Shown: positions 43,208 through 53,870 of the stretch, one piece after another
Layout of the letters: the number at the start of each line of letters is the position of its first letter
Numbering within the stretch: the stretch's first letter is position 1
Origin: Zygnema cylindricum
Taxonomy: Eukaryota > Streptophyta > Zygnematophyceae > Zygnematales > Zygnemataceae
NCBI GenBank assembly: GCA_037447655.1
Contig: JBBHKE010001935.1
Coordinates: 1-64,000 of the forward strand
Length of the DNA: 64,000 nucleotides
Direction of reading: 5' to 3'
Notes under the pieces: generated by a model
What the model was told of the DNA's origin: nothing
Database searches by the model: none
What the model saw: only the letters and a program-made list of their open reading frames with translations
Made by a program: the position numbers and the translations under genes

Positions 43208-43919
43208 TCAGTCAAAGTCCTCTTCCTCTTCCGAACCTGCAAAGTGAACATATCTTTCCCCATGTCCTCTACCGCAACCAAATCCGCGACCACGGCCCCC
43301 ACGTCCTCCTTGTTTTGAATATTCTTTGCCTATTTTGCCTCGGTCGAAAACAAGTCTGTACATATCGACATTCTTCCTCCTTGGAAAACTCTGCAATCTC
43401 TTCCCTTTTTCTTTCCCAATTTTCCACACATTTTTCTCCACAGTTTCTTTGTCTCTTTTTTCGTTTTCTTCTTCTTTCACGTCTTTATCATTTTCAACTT
43501 CTTCGTACTCCAAATCGGAATTATCCTCGACTTCTTGCAACTCTTTGCAACTTTTCTCCTTAAAAGCTGCAACATCATTATCCGGATTTCCTCCAATTGG
43601 ACTCCAATTCGGGCCCGAATTATCACTCGAGAGAATTGATTCAACAATAGTCTTTCCGAAACTGAACTCCTCACTATTCAAAATCTTACTGCCACAAGGG
43701 GTGAGCCTCGGCACCTGACTCACATAAGACCTTCCATTACCTCCTCCAAACCTTACTCACATAAGACCTTCCATTACCTCCTCCAAACTCATTCTGAAGG
43801 CTCACAGTAATATACTCGATCACCATTTCAAACAATTCAAAAAGTTGATCCTCAAAAATTCTCGCACCTCCAGAATTGACTTTTTGAACAAGAAGCACGT
43901 CTAAAGTCTTCCTCCCCAT
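43208..43919 (-). pseudogene. F4 cargo ORF: acidic protein with RGG tail, broken
   Basis: Two minus frames belong together. The first (43919-43737) begins MGRKTLDVLLVQKVNSGG and includes FELFEMVIEYITVSLQNEF. The second (43723-43208) runs through an acidic middle (LEYEEVENDKDVKEEENEK), a basic stretch (GKEKGKRLQSFPRRKN) and a glycine-arginine tail (GGRGGRGRGFGCGRGHG), ending SEEEEDFD. A 37-bp tandem duplication (about 43718-43791) shifts the frame between them; one copy would keep it open, about 225 residues in all. I do not recognise the family. The RGG tail suggests RNA binding. It may be a remnant Gag or a captured host exon. Confidence 0.65.
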
Positions 43920-43973
43920 AGCTCTTCTTCCTCACTTATTGACTAACTTCCCCACAATCATAATCCTTAACCT

Positions 43974-43985
43974 GCTTCGATACCA
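43974..43985 (-). other. Primer-binding site of F4
   Basis: TGGTATCGAAGC lies two bases inside the 5' LTR. It resembles the common plant site TGGTATCAGAGC (3' end of tRNA-Met) with two differences, so F4 is primed at the tRNA 3' end, unlike F1 and F2. Confidence 0.7.
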
Positions 43986-43987
43986 AT

Positions 43988-44621
43988 TGTTATAAATTAG
44001 GATTGATCTGACGCTCACAAATACACTCACGAATCTGAGCGGAAGCAAATAAAAATAATTCACAATTTTATAGATCACACGAAAATTCAGCAAAACATAA
44101 ATATATTTCACTGAAGCTTTTCTCACTTACAATATTTCCTCACTCACTCACTGAGATTGCTAACTCTGATCACTGCCACTGATAATGAAAGGTTGCCACA
44201 AGTCGTTCACTAACTACCTTCCAAGGTACCGACAACTCAGTGCCACGAAAGCCCACTACGAAACCAAACACAAGGGGTCGTGATCGATATGCATACGTGC
44301 GCCGTACAAAACACATTGGCGCGCTGAACATTGTACGCCACGCCTAACAAGACACGAACTTCACGGCATGCAACGAACTAGCACTTAACACAAAGTAACC
44401 GCACTAAAATGTTACACTACCGTACAAGACCAAACAACACCGACAAAACTATAGTGCCGCAAATAGAACTGAAACATAATCAATCAAACGTAACAAAAGT
44501 TCAACCAAACGTAAACTGAAACGTAACTTCAAACCAAACCAAGCGAAACGTAACTATAATACAACGCGAACAAAATAATACTATATCGACCAAACCCGCC
44601 GATTCTCCCAATATTCTAACT
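43988..44621 (-). repeat. 5' LTR of F4
   Basis: This 634-bp LTR is the partner of 42270-42907. Its last base is T where the partner has A (TAACT against TAACA). Confidence 0.92.
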
Positions 44622-44626
44622 ACAGG

Positions 44627-45709
44627 CACTTGAGATGCCCGCTAAATGTATCGAATGGATATGCCCGATAATAGTGAAAAGCCGATAATAATGAAAATGA
44701 TGTTTTGTATTTCGGTGCATTATTTTCAGATGAGGTATGGCATAAGTGGTTAGGCCATGTGAACTACGACTGTTTGAAAAAAATGGTACATGCTGGTAAA
44801 ATATAAGGAGTCACTCTTTCAGATCAATCACGTAAAACGTGTGATGGGTGTTATCTAGAAAATATACAAAGATTACGGTTCCCTCAAGAATCTGAACACC
44901 GGTCAACTAAACTTTTGCAACTAATTCATTTCTGATGTTTTCGGTCATGCAAGGGTACCATCAGCTGGGGGGAGGACATATATGGTTACTTTTACGATGA
45001 TTATTTGAGGTTTCCTAAAGTCTATTTCATGAGAGACAAAAGTGAAGTCTTCGGCCACTTTCAACACTAGAAATCATGGGTGGAGAAACTACATGGTTTG
45101 CCAATTCTGGAACTCAGATCGGTCAACGGCGGCGAATATATGTCGAAAGAGTTTGAAAACTTCCTACTTAAGGAAAGTATTACTAAACAGCTAATTGTTG
45201 TATATTCACTTGAACAAAATGGGGTTTCAGAGAGACTAAATAGAACTATTATAGAGAGCTCTAAGTTTATCCTTGCAGATAAGGACATGGATCAGAAATT
45301 TTGGGCTGAAGTATTGAATTCTGTTGTTTATATAAAGAATAGAATTGGGTCAAGATCGTTAGAGACTACTCTTTACGAGGTGTGGACTGGTAGAAAACTA
45401 GATTTTAGTCATTTCAAAGCTTTTGGTAGCAAATGCTTTATTTTAGATATATCTAAAGACAGGTGGAAAATAGAACCGAAAGGATTAGCGGGTATTTTGT
45501 TATGGTATGATGATCACTCCAAAGGGTATAGAGTCTTTGTATTTGAAAAATATAAATTAATTGTAGTGAGGAATATTATCTTAAAGGATGAGCATGAGTC
45601 AATAGATCTATTTCAAATGACAGACCAACAAAAGCAGCAAAAAGTACAGGAATATGTTATTTTGGACTACAATCAAGAAATTGTCAATAGGTACATAGGG
45701 CTCCAATAG
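44627..45709 (+). pseudogene. pol: F3 integrase
   Basis: The pre-integrase finger VWHKWLGHVNYDCLKKMVHAG...CDGCY (44720-44865) follows the F4 insertion. The core begins near 44920 (LIHF-CFR) and YFMRDKSEVFGHF. The frame 45080-45709 gives LRSVNGGEYMSKEFENFLL, where the catalytic Asp of SDNGGEY is Val. It continues with YSLEQNGVSERLNRTII and the tail GRKLDFSHFKAFGSKCF, GILLWYDDHSKGYRVF. Stops upstream break it. Confidence 0.85.
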
Positions 45710-45899
45710 TGACACCGGTGTTTGCAATTAACCAAATTCCTCAACACGTTCAGTTTGAGTAAGGTGACCAGAATTCGAATCCTACAAATTTTACAGAAAG
45801 ACAAGAGCAAAATGTGAGGGATTTGACGATTTTTGCCTTAGAATTTTGGGGGGAAAACGATCAAGTAGCTTGCTGCAAGCAAATTTTGACTTTGTCTAC

Positions 45900-46780
45900 T
45901 CTACGGCCTCAAGGGAGCCCCTAACCATTCGGAAGGCCTTCTCAACACCAGAAAGACATCACGGGTCGAAGCACCTAACGACGAAATGAAGTCGATCATG
46001 GAAGCTCAAACATGGGAGCTTGTGGATCTTGTTTCGAACCGAAAAGCGATTGTCAACAAATGGGTATTCAAGGTGAAGTTAAATCCCGTTAACACCATTT
46101 AACGATACAAGGCCATGCTTGTGGGAAAGGGGTATAATCAAAAAGAAGGAATTGATTTTGAAGAAATTTTTTCTCCGGTTATAAGATTTTCAACAGTTAG
46201 GATGTTATTGTCCCTTGCTGCTATACAAGATATGGAAATACATCAGTTGGATATAGAGACGGCCTTCTTGCATGGAGATCTAGAAGAGACCATTTACATG
46301 CAGCAGCTTTAAATGTATACAGAGCTAGGAAAAGATCATGGTATGCGATTTTAAGGCTTTGTTTGGCCTACAGCGATTTGAGCAATGGAACATGAAGCTT
46401 CCTGAATTGACCTAGCTGGGATTTCAAAGGATAAGCTCGATCATTCATTCACTTTCTAAGGGGTAGGATGGGATAGTGTATATAGCGATGTATGGCGATG
46501 ATCTATTAATTAGCTAGTCAATGGTTGAAATTAATAAAATCAAAACTGCCTTAAATTAGGTTAAGTATGAAGACCTATAGTGAAATGAGAAATATAGTTT
46601 GGGTATGCACGTAGAAAGGGATAGAAATAATAGATTAATAAAATTGACTCAAAAAGAGGCTATTGGAAACATGTTAGATGAGTATGGAATACGGGGGCAA
46701 AAGTGTGTGTAACTCCAACGGAGTTTTGGCAAAAGTTAGAGGGAGAAAAAACAAAATCGTGAGTTATTTATAGTGAGTAT
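45900..46780 (+). pseudogene. pol: F3 reverse transcriptase, decayed
   Basis: Pieces in order: APNDEMKSIMEAQTWELVDL, WVFKVKLNPVNTI, KGYNQKEGIDFEEIFSPVIRFSTVRMLLSLAA and MEIHQLDIETAFLHGDLEETIYMQQ (frame 46115-46312), then IYSDVWRSINLASQWL-like decay of the YVDD region, and IKLTQKEAIGNML near 46640-46680. Not functional. Confidence 0.8.
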
Positions 46781-46892
46781 TTAGAGTCAGGAGATGACCT
46801 ATGCACCACCAGTAGATTGAGTGATCTGAAAGAGCCGATTTCAAATTGGAAGTAAGGCAACTTTTGCCTTGTTTGGCGCTTACAAACATGGG

Positions 46893-48432
46893 AAGGAGGC
46901 ATACCTTGCTCCTTGTTCCACAAATCCTTTGGGTTGTTGCATGAATATCTCCTCTTGGAGTTCTCCATGCAAGAAGGCTGTCTTGATATCCATCTGGTGC
47001 ACCTCTATTTTTTCTGGTGTTGCCTGACTGAGAAGTATTGTGGCGGAGGGAAATTTGACGACGGGAGCAAAGGTTTCCTCGTAGTCAATTCCCTCTTTCT
47101 GGGTAAATCTTTTTTTGCTACTAACTTGGCCTTTTAACGCTCGATGGTGTTATCCTAGTTAAGTGTAAGTTTGAACACCCACTTACAGCTAATTAGTTTC
47201 CTCTTAGGTGGACAATCCACCAGCTCCCAAGTATCCACTATCATGATTGAGGCCATCTCCTCATTGATGGCTGTCTTCCACCGGTTCCTCTCCGGACAGT
47301 TCATTGCCTCTCCATAAGTTTGAGGTTCATCCGAATAAGATAGTTTAGTTACCTTGTTATTAACTTGTTTCTCTTGCAACCTTTTACAAATTCTCCTTCC
47401 TCCCTCAAAATCTGTTGTCGGAATAGATGGTTCTCGTGGATTCTTTCAAACAATCTTGGCTTCTCCCTTTTCCCTCGGTTCAAGGTCTATTTCCACCATG
47501 TCTCCCGTATCTGGTAGAGTTGTCACTGGTGTTTCCACGGCCGAGTCGTTCTCGGTCTGTTTTGTACTTGCAAGGATATCATCTTCTCTGAAACTAGGAT
47601 AGTTAAGAAGCTCAAAGTCATCAAAATTTTATGATTCAAATCCGATTTTTACTGACTTTCTATACTTGAAGGGATCTATAGATTTTCTTTCATCCATAAC
47701 TACTAAATGCTTTACTAAGATTATATCTTCTCTTTTGAGATCATAAACTCTATATCCTTTTACATCATCATTATATCCTAACAAGTATCTCGCTTTTCCT
47801 TTAGGATCTAATTTCCAATTTGAGCGATCTGTATCTAAACTAAACACTTCACTACAAAAAACATTTAGGTGAGATACATGTAGTTTTCGGTCGGTCCATC
47901 TCTCATAAGGTGTTTTTCCTTTTACCGACGAAGTAAGAACTCTATTTTTGAGGTAATTCCCATCGTTGATTGCTTTGGCCCAAAACCTTTTTCCTATCTT
48001 TTTATCTCAAAACACTTCTAACACTATCACTTAGTGTTGTGTTTAGCCTTTCGGCTACACTATTCAATTCCATATTTTTTGGAACTGTTTTTTGGTGTTG
48101 TACTCCATTTCCCCTTAGAAAATCCTCAAACAGGTTGGAGGTATACTCTCCACCATTGTCACTCCTTACTCTCTTGATTGAGGTTTCATGGAGTTTCTCA
48201 CTTCATGCCTTCTATTTCTAAAAATATTCCGGAGCCTTTGATTTGTATTTTAAAAAATATACCCGAGAGTATTGAGACCAATCATCGGTTATGGTCATCA
48301 TAAATCTTTTACCAACGAGTGACGACACTTTAGCCGGTCCCGAGATATCGGTGTGTACCAAATTTAAGACCTTTTTCCATTTATACATGGCTGTTTGTGG
48401 AAAAGGTAATCGGTGTGCTTTTCCTTGGGCAC
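46893..48432 (-). pseudogene. pol: F1-i: integrase to RT fragment
   Basis: On the minus strand: the first integrase block (LVHTDISGPAKVSSLVGKRFMMTITDDW, 48385-48290), SDNGGEYTSNLFEDFL (about 48120-48165), a PxxNGVAERLNTTLSDSV-like stretch (48030-48110), and GYNDDVKGYRVYDLKREDIILVKHLVVMDE (frame 47847-47629). The linker EKQVNNKVTKLSYSDEPQTY and RT entry ASIMIVDTWELVDCPPKRK follow (47379-47155), and then KEGIDYEETFAPVV and DIKTAFLHGELQEEIF, ending near 46893 against F3. The LTR of F1-j cuts its upstream side at 48432. Confidence 0.85.
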
Positions 48433-49473
48433 AGTAGAAATTAATGGTCCATTTTAAGTATTTTCTAGGTCTAAATAGAAATATAGAAAGATACCGAGGC
48501 AGTCTATCTCTAACTTTTCTCTCCCACTCTCAAACTTGTCGTTGTCACACAGAAATTGGAGAGGAAGCTAGAGCCATGGCTACCTAAGCTCTCCAAAGGT
48601 TTACGGGAAATATATTAGTTTATTTACCGTTAGGGGTTTATTTACAAAAAAGATATATGCTGCATCCAGGATTTGATCCTGGTACCTGCCAAACGGTGAG
48701 CAACCGGTAGCCGGTAGCATTATCCGTTAAGTTTAGAACTAGTGATACATAGTATATGGTTTGATATTTAATTAATCATTACCACGTAGGATAATTCATT
48801 TAAATGAAACTGTTGCGGATACATGATTTAGAATGTAAAAATACGGACGAAAACTGTACCGTTTGTTTAATAGCCCAAAACAGATATCCTTGAGTATTTA
48901 TTCGCTACAATTAAATATGCATTTAATCGGACGGTTGGAATGAATGCCGAGATCGCGGAAGAGGATTTCAACGGTTTTTTTGTCATCGCCACATCGGATG
49001 ACACGTGGGAGAATAACTCTGGTTCACAGCATCTCCGAGGATTAAGGGAGCAAATCCGGATAAACCACGTGTAAACATTTAAGGCATGTCATACATTGTC
49101 CGTACACAAAGTACAACGGCAGCTGTACTTTTGTGAACGGAGGAGTAATCTGATTGGCCCCGTATATTAGTAGATACAGTCTGTGAGAGAGATAGGACTT
49201 AGAAAAATTAGTATATAGGACCCTCTCTCCTAAAGAGCTTCTATACAAAAGGTCAACTTTGACCCTCCATAACTTACTACTCAGGGAGCAAATTTAGAGA
49301 TTCTTTTTGCTATCAACTCAGAGGAGTCTTGCTTTCACAGGGGTGAGAGTGTTCAGAGTTTTTGTCTACCAAGGTGGCAGTTTTTCTTGCTAAAACACAA
49401 AGAGGTCAGGGTTATCCTAGAGGCTTCATGGAAGTTGTCCATTTTGAGGACTTATGGAGGTCTCACAGTTTCA
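48433..49473 (+). repeat. 5' LTR of F1-j
   Basis: It starts AGTAGAAATTAATGG (family TGTAGAAA) and ends CACAGTTTCA, 1041 bp. It has the tRNA-like T-arm CCAGG ATCAAAT CCTGG at 48666-48682 (minus), TGACACGTGGG near 48999, and a GTAC cluster at 49099-49125. Confidence 0.87.
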
Positions 49474-50416
49474 GGTTATGGGACCACCCTTTAGGGTACC
49501 AATATTTAATGAAACTCGCTTCATATACTAGGATAGTATGATTATAGGAGCTCTTTGCGGAAAAAGGTTTTGGGGGATAGTGAGTGGACGATTAAGGCGT
49601 CCATCAAGTCTTAGAATCCCTCCGGGGTTTGAAGGAAGCATATTCACAAAGAAAGCAGATCCATCTTCAACTGAGGAGACAAAGGAAGTTGAGGTGGTGG
49701 ACAAAGGAGCGGAGAAGGAGACGACCACACTAATAACAACTGGTTCAGCATTCATGTCACCTATTCTGAGGAACGAGGAGAATGATACTGAAACTTGGGA
49801 CTTCAACAATATGGCGGCAATGCACTTTATCCAACACCATCTTACTCAAGGACTTGCATGTCCTCATTTGCAGGTAGAAAAGGCATCCGATCTGTGGATG
49901 GCTCTCATAGAGATGTACCAAAGTGGTACGATTCAGCAACAACAGTTGGCAGATCAGAAAGTTAAGGAATATATATACAAATGGGGGAAGATGTTGGATT
50001 TTTGCAATGAGCTTGCTACACTCTTCATGAAGCTAGAGAGTGTGGGAAAAGATTTTAGTGAAAAAGAAAAGGTTGACTGTTTACTAATGAAGTTACCCGA
50101 TGAGTTCGAGAACATAGTCAACCGTGTGCAAGACTTGTCGGACTCAAGGTGGATATGGAACTCAGTGGTAGGGATGATTCTCGTTTGGGAGAATACGATT
50201 CAGATCCGAAGGGGAGGAAAGAGTGGGCAAGCCTTGGCAGCTGCACCCAATTTGAGGAACAAGGATTCCAGAAGACTGGTCACAAACTATGGGGGGAGGG
50301 AGCAGAAAAATCAGACTGACGAATTGGAACCAAGGGCTCTCAAAGGTTTATGTATTTTTTGTAAGAAACCGGGGCACTATATGGTGGAGTGCACTAAGCT
50401 AACCGAGCTGAGTTAA
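49454..50416 (+). pseudogene. gag: F1-j gag, nearly full length
   Basis: ATG at 49454 inside the LTR gives MEVSQFQVMGPPFRVPIFN; a TAG at about 49529 replaces the Trp of FIYWE. From 49538 the frame is open for 292 residues: GKRFWGIVSGRLRRPSS, ENDTETWDFNNMAAMHFIQHHL, LWMALIEMYQSGTIQQQQLADQ, MLDFCNELATLFMKLESVG, MKLPDEFENIVNRVQDL, IQIRRGGKSGQALAAAP and the zinc knuckle CIFCKKPGHYMVEC (50357-50398). It is the best view of the complete F1 Gag, of about 320 residues. One stop codon is the main defect. Confidence 0.9.
49474..49488 (+). other. Primer-binding site of F1-j
   Basis: GGTTATGGGACCACC, one mismatch (A for C), directly after TTTCA. Confidence 0.82.
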
Positions 50417-51330
50417 AGGAGGGGCAGACCGGTGGAACTTCGAGAGGAAAGAAAAAGGCCCTTGTGAAACAGGTGCATGAGGCAGAATGTGAAGACGAGG
50501 ACGATGAGCTCCTTTTGAATTAAGAGTTGGAGGCGAAAAACGAGGTCGAAATTCCACGAAGGCAGAAAAATGCTTACGGTGGATTGAAAGGTGAAGCATG
50601 TTGGATTATAGATTCAAGTGCCTCCATGCACATGTGTAAATATAAGCACCTGTTCACTAAGATAAGAAAGATTTCCACTGTAGAGATAGAGTACAAGGAT
50701 GAGAGGATAGTCACTACTACTCTTGTAAGATCAGTAGATCAGAAAGTGCTAGTAGAAGAAAAGGCATATAGTAACATTCTCCGATGTATTGTTTATCCCG
50801 GAGCATAAAAAAAACCTCATCTCTACATCTATATTAGATAATAAGGGTTTTTTCACTAGCATAAAGGAAGGAGTCTTTACTGCTAGTTTTGAGGAGGAGG
50901 TCTATTTTATTGCCGAGAAAGGTAGCTAAGGGATGTTTAGGCTGATTTTAAGTAATGAAACAAATATACTTTATTATGTTGTTGTTCATGATATTATGAT
51001 ATGTCATAAGAGGCTAGGGCATGTGAATCTAGATAAGTTAAGAGAGATGAAAAAGATGGGCTTGGTGGAAGGGATTCAGTTAAGTAAGAGTGATAATATA
51101 ATTGATTGTAGTGGATTTGCTCAAGGTAAAGCACACAGATTACCCTTTCCTAAAAAAACCACCTATAAGGGAGTAAAAATTATAGATCTAGTACACACAG
51201 ATATTTGTGGACCGGCTAAAGTGCCCTCACCGAGGGGAATAGATTTATGATGACTATCACTGATGATTCGTCTCGGTATTCCCGGGTATATTTTTTGAAA
51301 AACAAGTCAAAAGCTCAGGATTGTTTTAGA
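50417..51330 (+). pseudogene. pol: F1-j protease, pre-integrase and integrase start
   Basis: The acidic linker (CEDEDDELLLN) is followed in frame 50527-50808 by PRRQKNAYGGLKGEACWIIDSSASMHMC, a protease site with DSG changed to DSS. Next are VTTTLVRSVDQKVLVE and, in other frames, the LNKNLIS-like end and TSIKEGVFTASFEEEVYFI. The pre-integrase finger MICHKRLGHVNLDKL (W changed to C) lies in frame 50933-51250, with IDLVHTDICGPAKVPSP at its end, followed by MMTITDDSSRYSRVYFLKNKS up to the gap. Confidence 0.83.
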
Positions 51331-51340
51331 NNNNNNNNNN
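51331..51340. other. Assembly gap (10 N)
   Basis: Ten N. Left is F1-j integrase on plus; right is F2-b internal sequence on minus. The true gap size is unknown, and RT, RNase H and the 3' LTR of F1-j (about 3.5 kb) are expected to be missing here. Confidence 0.99.
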
Positions 51341-51493
51341 ACCGACATTGAAACCCTCGAATGTCACAGATATTATATGACGGATTACCAAAACAAATTC
51401 CACTAAAACAATTAACACCTCTTTAAACACAACAGCGTTTGTGTTGACAAACTTCCCATCAAACACCACGAATACACTCATTGGGTACCGACT

Positions 51494-51769
51494 TTATCCG
51501 ATACCTGTTGACCAATACCCGGGTGTGGGTACCGATGGGTATAAACTACCTAGTTTTATAGTGATAAGCTTCCTACATGAGCACTCATGATTTTTACTTT
51601 TCCATCCATTTGATGTTTCGGCCAAGGTACCGTCCACCACATCCATTAGCTCCATCATCTCGAAGTAGCTCTCGAGTACATCCTTCGAATAGTGATATTT
51701 TGATCCATCAAATATGGGTAGCCATGGGTGTGGGCCCATAACCAGTTGTCCATAGCCTATTTCAGCCAT
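51494..51769 (-). pseudogene. gag: F2-b gag, N-terminal part
   Basis: ATG at 51769 lies inside the LTR: MAEIGYGQLVMGPHPWLPIF, then DGSKYHYSKDVLESYFEMMELMDVVDGTLAETSNGWKS. The same start and spacing as F2-a support the choice. The frame leaves recognisable Gag after about 60 residues; downstream to the gap I see no conserved part. Confidence 0.8.
51729..51743 (-). other. Primer-binding site of F2-b
   Basis: GGTTATGGGCCCACA on the minus strand, directly after the LTR. The first 14 bases equal the F1 site, showing that F2 uses the same internal tRNA primer. Confidence 0.87.
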
Positions 51770-52853
51770 GGGTTACTCACATAAGCACCACAAACTACCC
51801 TTCAAACAGTTGTGTTTGCGACAACACAAATTTCTCCACAATTAACAAAATCACCTTAAACAAAACCATTAGGCAGTATATTATAGACACTGTAAGCTCC
51901 CAAAGTTACAGCCAACTCCACCAAGAAATCTAGAAGATATAAGCTCCAGAGTTTCACAAAAACTAGTTGACAACTTCACAAACTAACCACTTAGACTGCT
52001 CACAGAATCTTACACAGATACTGGAATGCAATAAAACCTAAGAATTATATAGATTCTATATTATAAAATAACTCCACAATGTTTCACATGAAAGCACTAA
52101 AGAGAGTGATCACACCAACCAGTCAAAGATGCAGAAAACAGTTTGTCATTGCTTTGATAAACTTGACTGTGATACTCAAAATATTCTAAGTCCTACAAGT
52201 TATACTCAGAGTGTTCACTATTGAATGTACGGAGGCATACCAGCCGTATGGTATCTACAATCTACGTAAACTATTGTAAGTATACCCGAATAGATCGAGG
52301 TATGTCAGACTTAACAGATCTACACTTATAAACTAATTAGCAAAAAGACAAACCTATGTTGTACATAATATTTACACCGACATCTCCACAATCTTCGTAC
52401 GTCAAAAACCAAGCTACCACTAAGTAACAACTAAACAAATATCATTACTCACGATCTATACTAGTTATATTATCCGCAGCAGCGTCAGCTGCTTTGTCCG
52501 TACGGATCATATCAAGGTAGCCGCAGCTGCGTTGACTTATCTGCGTCGCAGCTACTCCGCACCGGCGGCGCATATTCATCCAAAATAACCGTAGCTTCGT
52601 TATCTTGTCTGCATTGCAACTCACAGTACCGGCGGAACATGTTTCAACATTTTGTTTATCTCACATCGGATCGCTTCGCGATCCGCCGTCCATTTGTCAA
52701 TGCTTGTACACGCCACTCAATTAGTCTTTTACATCACTTAAATTATATCCGTTTGTTCGCTCCCCCAATCCCTGAATCCATTTGAACCTCCACATTGAAT
52801 TCCATGGCGCACAAAGTGTCGCGTACGTAGGAAACAAACTTTTCAAAACAACA
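51744..52853 (-). repeat. 5' LTR of F2-b
   Basis: The left edge is AGTTGTCCATAGCC and the right edge TTTTCAAAACAACA, 1110 bp. It aligns with 36572-37667. Confidence 0.88.
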
Positions 52854-53870
52854 GTACCTATGTCACAAGGGCCTTTTTCTTTCCTCTTGGGTGTCCACCT
52901 GTTTGCCCCTCCTTTAACCGCAACTCGGTTAACTAAGTGCACTTCGCCATATAGTGCCCTTGTTTCTTACAAAAGTGGCACAAACCCTTGGGAGCACTTG
53001 GTCCAAACTCGTCGGTTCTGATTTTCTTGCCCCCCCCCTCCATAATTTCTGACAACTTTCCTGGAATCATTCTTCCTCCAATTAGTCCGAGCAGCCAAGG
53101 CTTGCCCACTCTTTCCTCCCCTTCGGATCTCAATTGTATTCTCCCGAACAAGAATCATCCCTACCACAAAATTCCATATCCACCTTGAGTTCGACAAAAC
53201 CTACACACGGTTGACTATGTTCTCGAACTCATCTGGTGACTTTCTAAGCAAGCAGTTAACCTTCATCTTCTCAGTTTCAACCTATCCAGCATTTTCTAGC
53301 TCCATAAAAAGTGTAGCGAGCTCATTACAAAAATCCAACATCTTCCCACCCTTGTATACATATGGGTTAATTTTTTGATTAGCCAACTGTTGTCGCTGAA
53401 TCGTACCACTTCAATAGAAATCTATGACATTCACCAAAAGATCGGATGCCCTCTCTACCTGCAAATGAGGAGATGCAAGCCCTTGAGTAAGATGGCGGAG
53501 GATGAAGAGCTTTGCCGCCAGATTGTTGTAGTCCCAAGTATCAGTATCATTCTCCTCGTTCCTTGGAATAGGTGATATGAATGCCGAACCGATTGCTATT
53601 GGTGTGACCGTCTCCTTCTCTTTTCCTTTATCCACCACCTTCTTGTCTCCTCCGTTGGAGATGGATCTGCATCTCTGGTGAATCTGCTTCCTGTAAACCC
53701 TGGAGGGATCCCAAGACGGGATGGACGCCTCACCCGTCCACTCACTATTCCCCAAACCCTTTTCTCACATAGAGCTCTTGTCATCATACTTTCCTAGTAT
53801 ATAAAGCTAGTTCCATTTAAGATGGGTACCCTAAAGGGTGGGCCTATAACCTGTAACTTTGAGACCTCTA
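52854..53870 (-). pseudogene. gag: F1-f gag
   Basis: It runs on the minus strand from near the primer site: RVWGIVSGRVRRPSRLGIPPGF and ENDTDTWDYNNLAAKLFILRHLTQGLASPHLQVERASDL (frames 53787-53411). A broken middle (QQRQLANQKINPYVYKGGKMLDFCNELATLFMELE) follows, then SRWIWNFVVGMILVRENTIEIRRGGKSGQALAA (53197-52967) and the zinc knuckle CHFCKKQGHYMAKC (about 52940-52985). At 52854 it is split by F2-b and continues at 36571 with the acidic linker. Confidence 0.87.
53837..53851 (-). other. Primer-binding site of F1-f
   Basis: GGTTATAGGCCCACC on the minus strand, one mismatch, directly after the LTR end. Confidence 0.8.

Larger units (their letters stand above)
42270..44621 (-). mobile_element. F4: small non-autonomous LTR element
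   Basis: Two similar LTRs (42270-42907 and 43988-44621; TGTTATAAATTAGGAT at the left, ATTCTAACA at the right) flank only 1080 bp. The 5-bp duplication ACAGG (42265-42269, 44622-44626) is perfect. The minus-strand layout is complete: primer site, ORF, polypurine tract. It has no pol, so it depends on enzymes from another element. It resembles TRIM/SMART or small LARD elements but carries one ORF. Confidence 0.93.
40697..46870 (+). mobile_element. F3: decayed copia element, host of F4
   Basis: A piece of F2-like LTR end (40697-41003) is followed by gag, protease, integrase and RT on the plus strand, interrupted by F4 at 42270-44621. The sequence is far from F1 and closer to F2 at the LTR. It ends in RT where the F1-i fragment begins (46870-46893). 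Confidence 0.8.
48433..51330 (+). mobile_element. F1-j: LTR, gag, protease, integrase start; cut by the gap
   Basis: The LTR 48433-49473, primer site, gag and the pol start run on the plus strand until the N run. It is inserted in F1-i. The 3' half and 3' LTR are not seen; after the gap the sequence is F2-b. Confidence 0.85.
36572..52853 (-). mobile_element. F2-b: F2 element spread over 16 kb by later insertions
   Basis: The 3' LTR is 36572-37667 and the 5' LTR 51744-52853. Flanks are TTACC (36567-36571) and GTACC (52854-52858), a 5-bp duplication with one change. The F1-f gag linker reads straight across the two outer sides, which proves one insertion. Its own sequence is 37668-38633 and about 51341-51743; all between is other elements. 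Confidence 0.8.
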
